64,000 nt of DNA from Galbula dea (lineage: Eukaryota > Chordata > Aves > Piciformes > Galbulidae): positions 868,001 through 932,000 of the forward strand of contig VWZX01007454.1 in assembly GCA_013399015.1 (NCBI GenBank), in the 5' to 3' direction. The position numbers and the translations under genes were made by a program. The notes beneath the pieces were generated by a model, which saw only the letters and a list, made by a program, of their open reading frames with translations, ran no database searches and was not told the origin of the DNA. This document shows positions 50,301-60,666 of this stretch, piece by piece; the first letter of the stretch is position 1; every line of letters begins with the position of its first letter.

Positions 50301-52761
50301 TGAATAGCAAACACGAACAGGCTAAGAATGTGTTATTTTTATTTTAAACCTCTGCTGCTTTTTAGCAGCAGAGTTGGCCTAGGGAATAGGTTTAAACCAC
50401 TTAAAACAATCCCTCTGTTTTTAAGTTGCCTTTTCAATCCACCCACTTGATACTGACAAACCAGTTTTAAGACACCAGTTGTGTTGAACTCACCCATTTC
50501 ACTGTGTGTTAAAATGGGCAATTAATAAAAGTTCTTTACATGTGAATACTGAATCAAAATACAGTCAGACCTCTTCTGCAATCATGAGAAAGCAGTGCTG
50601 CCTAAAGCAAGTAGCCAGGAAACATAGTTTGAGCTTCTCTCCAGCTCAAGCACAGAGTCCATGCTACCTTTGCAAGTTTGGGATATGTGGGCTTAATTAC
50701 ATGTTGACCCCGGTATTTGTGGCTACTTGTGGCATTTCAAACATATCAATTTCACCTTTACAGTAAATGCCAGGAAAATACTATGCCCTTTGATGTTGTT
50801 TCTATGTCATACATTACTGTGAAAATAACACTTAAGGGGTTCAGAGTCTACCTTGACTTAAAAATATGGATGTTAAAATATTTCAGGGGTGTTTAAGGTC
50901 ATAGTGGAGATTTCCACATGTAAAGCCAAATATTTTTGTATTTCTGAGGTTCAGGTGATGCTGCCAGGTATGTGATGATGACAGCACTGGATTTTTTTGT
51001 ACAACTTCTGGATTTTAATGGTATGTCAATATATTATGGACAACTGTCACAAAAATCAATTTAAATTAAACAGAGCAAGTCTAATCAAGGAGTTAGTTTT
51101 GTATCATATGATGACTGGAAGGTTGTTTGGGAATGTTTTATGTTGAAGAAGTTGTCAAAATCATGGATTTTCAGGAGATACCAGTAACTGATTATGAGTT
51201 GATGCAGACAGCCTGTCCACAGGATAAATACAATTGTATATTAGCTGTATCTCAGAGATGCACAGACCATAGAGAGTCCAGAGAGAGCAGCTACTGCAAG
51301 TTTTAATGGGTTCTTGCATCATGGATCTTTCCAGTTCATCCAGTACCCATCATCTCCTTTCTGGAGAACACTATCTTCAATTTTTTCTCTTTCACACTGT
51401 GCAGCAGTTATCTACCTTCAGCCTTTCTCCTAGGCAGTTCATGTGGTTTCATCACTTTTGCTGAGCACTCATCATTCTTTTTAGCAGGATTTGCCCACTG
51501 TATTCAACAGACTTCCCCTTCTTTAAGAGATGGTGAAGTTCCATCTCCTAAATGGTTTAAAAAATATGGGCTATCAAGCCACTACATGCTCCACTGAATG
51601 TTCACTTGCACCAAGAGAGGCAGTCATCCACTAATACTCTTAGAGATGTGATTTATACTTACAGCTTGTACATTATATTTATCCTTATCTGTGTCATAGT
51701 TTTAGACAGAGCATGGCTGTGGCGTGGTTTTGTAACACAGATAGCTACGGTCCAGCTTTGCCTCAGCTGCCATGAGTAACCATGTACCAGCTCCATTAAT
51801 CAATCACTGTGATCAGATTTTTGTGTGATTGTGGGTGGTGGATGGACCTAAAAAAGACTCCATTGTGGGTAGCCCATAGTGGAGGTCCAATTTAAATGCA
51901 GTGACTTCTGTCTTCTGTGTTCAACCCTGTATGTTTTACGTGTTGGGATTTATTCTCTTGACTAACAAGGTGAACAGAAAATAAATCTCTTAGTGGATTT
52001 TTTTGGTTTGGGTTGGGTTTTTTTCTGTTTCTTATTTGTTTGGGGTTTTTTGTTTGTTGTGGAGTTTGGTGGTTTTTTGCTTGTTTGTTTGTTTTTTTTT
52101 AAAAAAGACCTGTTTTTAACAAACATAATTTTTTTATTAAGCCTACTGTGTCAAATTACTGTAAAATCTCTTTTAATGTGCTTTTTCTACTGCTTTCTGC
52201 TCTTCCAGAGATTTTTTTTTTAATATGAAATACAGCTTGTAAATTGATTTTATTGTTGTGATGAAAGAAACCACTGGTTTGGAAATATCAAAATTATTTG
52301 TTTCCTTCCAGTTCAGAATTAAAACATTAACAAAAAAAATCAAAAGTCATGTATGAAAGATAAATTCCTCATTTTGACTAATTTTAGTGCAAGTAATTAC
52401 AGTGTATACCACTCAACTCTATTTTTCTTTTGATAGGTAATGTAGTTCTACAACAGACCAAATAATTTAAAAACATTGAAAAAGCTTAGTTGATCTGCTC
52501 AGGCACATCTGTCCCTTCTTTTTCATTATTGACATCAGTGGCTTAATATACCATTAAAACAAACTCCTTTTAAAATATATATAAGACCTGACTCCTGCAG
52601 TACTGATGTCCTATGAATTCCAGCTCAGGCCTCCCCAGCCATATGGACTCATACTGCATTGTTCATTAATATTGAATCGAAAAGTTCTTAGAGGAAGCTC
52701 AGACTTCTGCCTCTTTTGGTACAGGAATTTATCTACAGTGTGTCTACCTTAGGCACTGTCA
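47400..52761. other. Unique AT-rich DNA, no gene seen
   Basis: 5.4 kb with no nameable exon. A G/T-rich low-complexity run occupies 51998-52102. The block at 51692-51975 has slightly raised CpG and an LTR-like flavour (TGTCATAGTTTTAG start, AATAAA at 51980) but could not be assigned. Confidence 0.5.
51998..52102. repeat. T/G-rich low-complexity run (TTTG, GGTTT)
   Basis: GGTTTGGG, GGGTTTTTTT and (TTTG)n units over about 100 bp. The open frame across it is a composition artefact. Confidence 0.75.
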
Positions 52762-52806
52762 ATTCATAGAATCATAGAATGGCCCAAGTATAAGGGACCT
52801 TAAAGA

Positions 52807-53568
52807 TCATCTGATTCCAACACCCCTGCCATGGGCAGGGACGTCACACACTAGACTGGGTTGCCCAGGGCCACATACAACCTGGCCTTGAACACTGCCA
52901 GGGATGGGGCACCCACAACCTCTGGGCAAGGTGTTCCAGTGCTTCTCCACCCTCTGAGTAAAGAACCTCCTTCTAATTTCTAGTCTAAATCTCCCCTCCT
53001 TCAGCTTATATCTGTTCCCCCTTGTCCTGTTGCAATCTGACCAACTGAAAAGTCTCTCCCCCTCTATCTTATAAACCTCCTTTAGGTACTGAAAGGCTGC
53101 TATAAGGTCCCTCCGAAGCCTTCTTGTCTCCAAGCTGAACAACCCCAACTCCTTCAGCCTATCCTCATAGGGGAGGTGCTGCAGTCCTCTGATCATCTTT
53201 GTGGCTCTTCTTTGGACCTGCTCTAACAGGTCCACATCTTTTCTATGCTGAGAATCCCAGAACTGGATGCAGTACTCCAGATGGGACCTCACGAGGGCAG
53301 AATAGAGAGGCAGAATCACATCCCTAGACCTGCTGGTCATGTCTCTCCTGATGCGGTCCCAGATACTGTTGGCTTTTTGGGCTGTGAGTATACATTGCTG
53401 GCTCATATCCAGCTTTTCATCTGTCATGACTCCCAAGTCCTTCTCTACATGGCTGCTCTCAACAAGTTCCTCTCCTAGTCTGTACATATATCTTGGATTG
53501 CCCCTACCTATATGCAGGACCTTACACTTAGACTTATTAAACTTTATCTGATTCTCATCATATCTCAT
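52807..53568 (-). pseudogene. CR1 ORF2 remnant, C-terminal portion
   Basis: A 254-codon open frame. Residues about 14-60 carry the stretch that follows the RT domain (ICRGNPRYMYRLG-like and LGVMTDEKLDMSQQC motifs), and about 80-195 carry the conserved C-terminal block (ALVRSHLEYCIQFW, DLLEQVQRRATKMIRGL, YEDRLKELGLFSLETRRLR, GNRYKLKEGRFRLEIRRRFF). The frame reads normally to about QRVEKHWNTLP, then shifts: the last roughly 40 residues do not follow the family, apparently because of a small indel in the CCCAGAGG region. The start ATG is internal to the original protein and not a real start. The parent protein copies CR1 RNA into DNA; this copy is inactive. Confidence 0.85.
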
Positions 53569-53617
53569 ATGATATTCTCATATCATATTCTCATATGATC
53601 TCATATCATATTCTCAG
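53551..53617. repeat. CATAT/TTCTCATATGAT tandem expansion inside the CR1
   Basis: Repeated TCTCATATGATATTC-type units (about four, imperfect), partly palindromic through ATATGATAT/ATATCATAT. It interrupts the CR1 coding frame between motif C and the region after the RT domain, and shifts frame by one (54025 minus 53568 is not a multiple of three). Confidence 0.8.
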
Positions 53618-54025
53618 CATATCAATGACACTACTCAGCTTTGTGTGATCTGCAAACATGCTGAGGGTGCACTTGATACCTCTGTCTAGGTCATTAATAA
53701 AGACATTGAAGAGCATTGGTCCCAAGACAGAGCCTTGAGGGACACCACTCGTCACTGGTCTCCACTTAGACAAAGAGCCATTGATCAAGACTCTCTGGTT
53801 GCGTCCATTCAGCCAATTTCTTATCCATTGAATGGTCCACCCATCAAATCCATATCTCTCCAATTTTGAGATAAGGATGTCATTAGGAACTGTGTTGAAG
53901 GCCTTAGAAAAGTCCAAGTAGGCAACATCAGTGGGTCTTCCCTCATCAACTCCATCGTAGAAGGCCACCGGATTAGTCAGGCACAATTTGCCCTTAGTGA
54001 ATCCATGTTGGCTTCTTAGAGTCAC
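53606..54025 (-). pseudogene. CR1 ORF2 remnant, reverse-transcriptase core
   Basis: A 139-codon open frame with the RT palm motifs: motif A YLDFSKAF (residues 36-43, catalytic D38), motif B SGVPQGSVLGP (93-103) and motif C FADHTKL (124-130). Motif C normally has two aspartates; the second is histidine here (H127), which removes a metal-binding residue and should abolish polymerase activity. The frame ends just before the tandem repeat at 53551-53617. The ATG at residue 1 is internal to the parent ORF. Confidence 0.9.
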
Positions 54026-55639
54026 CTCTTTGTCTTACATGTGCCTTAACATCACCACCATGACAATCCACTTCATGATCTTCACAGGCACAGAGGGAAA
54101 TTGTAGAAGTCTGTTGTTCTTTGGAATAAATAACTGGGATAATGCAACATTTATGTACTAACGTCATTAGCAGTAGTAAGTACTCTTATAAATTCATTTA
54201 CAGGGTCATCTGTGAGGTGATGATGGTCCAGTAACTTTGATTTTGGATGTATCATTTGCCGATATGATCTGCTTCTCCTTATATCCTATCCTGATGATGT
54301 TTCCTGTCTGAAGTCTGCTTGCCACAAGTATTCCTCCATACTCTGCCATTCACTATAATTACATTCTGGTCCTGTTTTTTGATATACAATGACTCTGTGG
54401 CCTCCTGTCCGCATATAAAAAAAAGACATATAAAAGAACAACTCTCATCTCATGCAGCTCACACAGAGATAGAGATTGATATTGATAGGAGGAGAAGTGT
54501 TTTACCATGAGTACTCAAAATAGTGACCTTCTTCAGCAGTTAACAGAAATAGGTTTTGCCTACATTTTTCCCATAGGTAGATTACTTTAAAACTGATTGC
54601 TGAGGAAAATCTTGTTTCAGTATTCATTTTTTAGAATCTGGACAAAATAACTTCTCCTCAGACCCTGAAAACCTGTTTAGTGTTCCTCAGGCACACATCT
54701 TCCTTGGGACTGGGGGATGTGTGGGGAAAGCATTTTTAGATATTTTGTGCAACAAGGCCTGAGCATGCTAGTAATGTCAAGATTGATACAAAAGAAGTTC
54801 ATCCAAGGCTATTAAATACTCTGGGTCAAAAAATCATAAAGCCACAAATCACTGCAAGTGTGTGTGTGGTATTCTAGGGAAGTATTCCTATGGTTTTGGG
54901 GTTTTTTTGTATGTATGCTGTATTCTCAGAGGTAATAGTCATACTTCTCCCTGGCCATACTCCATATGTTGCCATTAGAGACTCAGTACTAAGAGGGATG
55001 CTTTACCGGTACGATCAAATATGGGAATTCTTTTGAATTTTTTGTTCCTTTGAATTTTAATTTTTTTAAATGATTTTTTAAATTACTTTTAAATGTTAAC
55101 TCTACTGGAGCACATGCACAAGATCTGTAACGTAATCTGTCTGCCTGTGGGAAACATACCTGATTTAATAAATTGTCATTACTTTACAGTCCCAGAGCCA
55201 AGTGTCACAGGCCAGTTGCATACTACATAGTCAATTTACAGCCAGGCATGTCTGCAGTCAAGTGCAGTGGTAGAGGTATGCATTTAACTAATTATTGGTG
55301 GGCAGATTAGAATAACAGCTCACAAATACAGCTACTCTCAGAACCATTTGAGTCTCAGAAGATGGTTGGAAAGACTGAAAAAGAGTGAAGTGTGCCTAAA
55401 TAAAGATTTCCTTTTTGTGGGGTGCTGGGAGTGACACAGGAAAAGCCTGGTCCCCTTTGTTCTCTATTGAGGATCTTCCGAGCAAAGGCACTCAGATTTG
55501 TTTGGAGGATCTAATATCTGATGTGAAACAAGGAGCACATGTATTGTGCCTGTCACCAGTGGCTCTATTAGAAACAATTGGTCCTTTTCCAAGGCTACAT
55601 GGCGTGTGATGTAATTCCATTTTCTTCCTGACCGTAGGA

Positions 55640-56090
55640 AAGGAAAATCAAGTAATTAAATGTGAGAAATCACCAGCCGGGGGGGCCTTTCTGCTTGGGT
55701 GGATTTCCCAACACAGTTGCCCAGCTGCAAAAGCCAGAAGCTGACCTGGGGAAAGGCAGCGTGGTTCTGGACAAAAGCATGACACTGCCCATGAATGCAC
55801 CACGTACCAAACACTGTTTGTTGTCAGGAACTGACAAACCAGCCATGTCCAGCTCAAGTTCCCCTACTTCCCATCGGCTTGAAAAGGTCTGCCAGTGAAG
55901 GAGGCTTCGGTCACAGCGCTATGCTTTACGCTCCCAGCCCCATTGTCCTGGGGCCACAGGTCCCAGGTGGGAGGCGTCATCGTTCCACCAGAAGGCGACC
56001 AGGGGTGGTGAGGCTGGGGGTTGGAAATTGGCTGGGGATGTTGGAGGAGGGAAGAGTGTCCTGCAGCCAGAAGCAGCCTTGTTCACAATG
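55640..56090 (+). other. GC-rich block, possible exon or regulatory element
   Basis: This 450-bp block is clearly GC-richer and more CpG-dense than its surroundings. An acceptor-like TTTCCCAACACAG ends at 55716, and the frame from 55717 stays open for 60 codons to a TGA at 55896-55898, reading AQLQKPEADLGKG... with a serine-rich end. The AG is not preceded by a strong pyrimidine tract. No family is recognised. Downstream an AATAAA lies near 56346. It could be a terminal exon, a distal enhancer or a small orphan CpG island; GC content alone could explain the open frame. Confidence 0.25.
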
Positions 56091-57539
56091 ACCTCCCAGT
56101 TTTGGCTTCCTGATCTTTTGCAACTTTAAAACACATATTTGCACCTTCTTCTGCGGGCTACAGGACTTCATGGTTATGGCATACATAAGATCTTAGCTCT
56201 GAGAAGAATTTATTTGGGTTTTGTGAAAATCTGTAGCAGAATTCAAATGTTATGTATGTGGATAATAAGGAGTCTTATCATATATAGATTTAACTTTCAG
56301 AAAGCCTGCACTGTCTTAGAAGTGAATGAAACTTTGCAAACCGGCAATAAACCTGTGGAGAATTTGAGCCACAGGTTTGGTGGGAGAACTAAAGTAATTT
56401 TACTTCACTTTGATTACTCTTTTTAATAGGTAGCTTACGAGGAGTCTATCACCTGTTTTTTATAAGTAACTATGTTTGACATTTCAATTTCGTTCTTACA
56501 GCTTTTAATACATTTTTTATCTTGTACTCTTCTGAAGATAATTTACTTCCCAGTGTTTCTTTGTAATAGCAACTGGAATGGAAAAAAATGTTCTCATTTA
56601 TGTGTAAATTTTGTTAACAAACTCATCTGCATGAATCACATTTCTTCCCAAGGATTTTGTTGTGTGGTAGATGCTTTTTCAGTAAAGTTAGAACTTTAAA
56701 ACAGCTTTCAAAATCAGGTTGAAAGTAAATTACAATGAAAATAAGATCAACACAACAAAACATTTTGGTTTTGGCTTTATAAAAAACAGAGGAGAAAGAA
56801 CTGAGGCAATAAAGGTTAGCAAGGCCAAGGAAACACAAACTTATGTGTTGTTTTTGGAGTATTATAAAGTGTGTGACTCCATCCTTGTACATTTTTTTTA
56901 TAATTGGAATTTGCAATCTGTGTCTTGCTGAAGCATACTTGAAGAACATACTTGAAGAACTTCTTATATCCATTTGTTTCTTCTGACTGTAGGTATAAGA
57001 TTAATTAACATGGAACTAGTTTGTGTCTCGGGTGAGGGCGTTTTGTTCCATCGCCTTCGTAAGAAGTGTGAAACGGTGTGACTATCAGTTAAAAAGTGGA
57101 TATCTCCAACTGTAAAGCAAATTCATTGGTATTGTAGGCAACACTGCCTACTGGTGTTGCTGTTACTTGCTGAAAGGTTCACTGGTTCTGACTGGAGACA
57201 AAGGCTATGGAAAACTAAAAGAATTTTGGCAATGATTTTTTGGTGACCCTTAATATTCTGTGTTTCAGGAGTCTGGGACAGAAAAGAGTATGCAAAATGC
57301 ACATGATATTGCAACTGGCACCCACTGCTTCAGGTTTCAGTTAATCTTCTGCAGAAAGCTCTAAGCATTTGAACAAGGATTTTAATTTAAGATCATTTCC
57401 ACAGATATCTTAGAATTATCAATAAATTGTCCTGCATGTTGATTTCAGACAGGGCAGTTTCATTTGTCTGGTTCTCAATCAGTGGTAGCAAACATGGGTA
57501 ATTTGAGAAAGTCACACTTTCAGGTATCCCTTATCCTGA

Positions 57540-57553
57540 TAAATAAATAAATA
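57540..57553. repeat. Short (AAAT)n run
   Basis: About three and a half AAAT units. Confidence 0.8.
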
Positions 57554-60408
57554 ATGCATCCCTGAGTGCCAATACCATTTTGTCTTGGTTAATGCAGAAG
57601 AATATACCTTTTCAAGTACAGCTTTACCGAGTTAAATACAAATACTAATCTACAATACTGTGGTGAAAGCTGCCATTTCATGTTATTTTTATATACACAT
57701 AATACTGTTTAGCTCTTCTGAATGTTTTAGCATAGTAGCCACTTTCCAGTCTAGAAATGCACAAGATTTAATAATTGGCTTGTAAATGCTTTATTAGAAG
57801 CGCTATGCTCATTTCCTCTGTAGCCTTCAAAGATCTAGCATAATGACTATCTGGAATGAATTCTGCTCCTTGTTTTAGTAGTGGCTGCATCTGTGCATGG
57901 TTAAACTTAATGGTTAGAGGTTACATAGTGGAATTACTTTTTCAATAACATAAAAATATAAGAATTTTAGCTAGTTCTGATTCAATGTCTCCTTCAGAAA
58001 GTAGTAATCCAAAATACCTGAACCGTAGAAAGACAGACCTATGCTTTTTAGAATCTTAGATATTTACAAGAACTATTTCACCTTGGCAAACCAGAATCTC
58101 AAAACAAGTTGTGTAAAGCAAGGATCATAATATTGGCCAACCTGGTAAAAAATTCTATGTGGTAGATCCTGTCTTGAGGACTAGTAGTCATCAGAGGGTC
58201 AGTAGATTGACCGTGAACATCTTTTGGTTGCTTCAGGAAGTGCATGAAGGCTTTGCCGGTAATATAGACTTGGGCAAATCATAGTTTGCACTTTGAAAGT
58301 CAGCCAACACTACTCCTTGAAGTAGGACTTACATGTGTTACCTGGATTCTGAAATACAGTGGGAAATACTCTCTTATGACTGTCTTTTTCATTCGTTTTC
58401 GTTGTTTGTGATTGTGGCTCCATGGCCACCTACTGATTATTTGTCTGCATTTGTCATTTGCTGGAGTAAAGGTGAAGGACAGGCATAAGACTCAACTCTC
58501 TCCTGAAGCTATTCAAGAACAGTGGTCATTATGTTCAAATGTAAAAGCTAGAACTGCAGTGGCAGATGTAGGATTTCTGACTTTCAGTCTGTAGTTCACT
58601 AAACACGATGTGCAATATCAGAATTATTTTTGTTGCTATATATGTGATTTGAAAACTGATTTCTGTTACATGTGGATCAATGGATGTACTTTGTAAACAC
58701 TGAAGAATTTAGAAATTTCTAGAAATATAAATATCACCTAAATGAAAAACACTTTCTCTTTTCCTAAATTTTTCAATTTTCTTCCTGTATTTTTTTGAGA
58801 AAATACTGGACTATTGAATGCTGCAAAGGAATTTAGTGTTAATTAAGCTTATTTTATAACAAATGTAGGTGAGCATTGTACTGAATGAGATTTTTTAAAA
58901 AAATCAGCACTTTTGGAAAAAAAAAGGAGGGTTAATCCATATTTTTATTTTGAGTTTTTATTTTAGATTCTACAATTTTAACAAGGATTCATATAGTGAG
59001 ATTCAAAAGTCATGTTAAAGCATTTGATTCTGAAGACCTGTCTTTTCCAATGACTGTAAGAAATACATCCTAGAAAAAAGGCAACACACATGATTTTTTT
59101 TTCTGCCTGTATATATATTTATGGAAACAACTGGGGTTTTTCCTGACTGTGAACATAAAGGAGAAGCTTTTCTTTTGCTCACCACAAAAAAGAAATGTAG
59201 AATACTACTGAAGAATTTCTATTTTCTAAATGCTGTGCTTTTTAAAAGTAGAAATGGATTTTATCATAAAGTGAGACATCTTTTAGCTTTTTTTAAGCCA
59301 TGCTTCAAAGCTGATTTCTCTGCCATTTATGTGCTATTGCACACATTTAAGCAAATGTTATTTAAACACTGCTTGGCTCTTCATCATTTGCAGGACCTGG
59401 TGTGTCATCTCTGAGCACAAAGAGTGCTCAGCGCTGCACTGAGGTTACAATGCCACGGGCAGCGATGAGCTAAAAGACTTTGGAATAGTATGAAACAACT
59501 AAGTAGAAAACCAGCCATGAGGAAATGAACTACTTAGTTTTATAAATACATTATTGAGTAGCATATATACAATGAAAGAAAAGACTATCACCCTTTATGT
59601 TTGCCATTCTTGCCTGAGTGAACGTTAACAGTTCCTTTTGTTCTTTGGTATGTGATACAACTTTAAAATGATCTCTGTTTTTTGATTCTTAATTGTCTGT
59701 GTTAAGGTACAGTAGGAAAATGAAAGGCAGATGTCAGTCTTCTCTAAGAATATTTTAGAGCTGTTCAGCACATCCAAGGTTCTGACCTTCCCTGGCAAAG
59801 CTTCTTAATTTTCCCACACCTGCAGCTTTGCTGGTTTTTTTTTTGTTTTTCTTTTGCCAAACTCACAATAAGCGTAGCTAAAACAAGCATTCCAGTGTGC
59901 ATGAATAGAGCACACAGTAGGCAATTTGGGGACTCATTCATCACCGATCAATAGAACTGCTTGGATAGTGGATGAGATAGCAAACCATTTGATTTATTAT
60001 GTCCAATGTAATAATACATGATTTTAAAAGAAATTAAAACCATAAACCTAAAAACCTTTATCTTATTTATTAACCACTGATAGAAGTCATAAATAAATAC
60101 TGCCATTTCTTTAAAAATATCAGTCAGCTGTGTTTGTAAAGTGTTCTCTCTTTTCTTGGGAGGTGTGAAAATGGTGAGTTTTTAAAATAATTTGATTTCT
60201 TTTGTTTTAATATATTTACCATAAAGATGCTACTGTGTACAATTAGAAAAATGAATATGTCTTGAAACATAGTAACAAAGATTCCACAATACATTCCACT
60301 CCATGTGCTAGAATATGGCAAAATTCTTTGGTATCTGTTGTTATGGAATACTTTATCCTTCTTGCAATAACATTGAAGTTATGAAGCTATACCATGTTGT
60401 ATTCTATA

Positions 60409-60666
60409 TCACAGAATCACAGAATATTAGGAGTTGGAAGGGACCTCGAAAGATCATCTAGTCCAACCCCCCTGCCACAGCAGGATTCCCTAGACCAGGT
60501 CACACAGAAGTGTGTCTAGACAGGTTTTGAATACCTCCATAGAAGGAGACTCCACAACCTCTCTGGGCAATCTGTTCCAGTGCTCTGTCACCCTCACTGT
60601 GAAAAAATTTCTACATGCATTCACACGGAATCTCCTATGCTTCAGCTTACAGCCATTGCCTCTTGA
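60409..60666 (-). mobile_element. CR1 LINE 3' end, minus strand, young subfamily
   Basis: Minus strand. The low-coordinate end is TCACAGAATCACAGAAT (two octamers), then the GGAAGGGACCTCGAAAGATC and CCCCCTGCCACAGCAGG blocks, then CTCCACAACCTCTCTGGGCA and GTGAAAAAATTTCT, ending at CAGCCATTGCCTCTTG near 60666. It is 5' truncated to about 260 bp. Its last 91 bp match 22206-22296 (inverted) with a single difference. Confidence 0.95.

Larger units (their letters stand above)
52762..54125 (-). mobile_element. CR1 LINE, 3' 1.36 kb, comparatively young
   Basis: Minus strand. The 3' end (52762-52780) carries two octamer units read as ATTCTATGATTCTATG. Upstream come the 3' untranslated region, the ORF2 C-terminal part, the RT core and, at the high-coordinate end, the RT fingers near 54026-54125. 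It is 5' truncated as usual. Two long frames remain open (52807-53568 and 53606-54025) but lie in different frames, separated by an expanded CATAT-type tandem repeat. It is the best-preserved long CR1 in the window. Confidence 0.95.
54126..60408. other. Unique DNA with two unassigned GC/CpG-rich patches
   Basis: 6.3 kb with no nameable gene. A GC-richer block at about 55640-56090 contains an exon-like frame (55717-55898), a CpG-dense stretch lies at 57029-57075, an (AAAT)n run near 57540-57553 and a perfect 8-bp hairpin at 59411-59431. Confidence 0.5.

Noticed and set aside
52807..54025. Functional reverse transcriptase gene
   Set aside because: Motif C has histidine for the second aspartate, the frame is shifted at the tandem repeat and the 5' half of ORF2 is missing.
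59411..59431. MicroRNA precursor at the hairpin
   Set aside because: The stem is only 8 bp and no extended imperfect stem of precursor length is visible.
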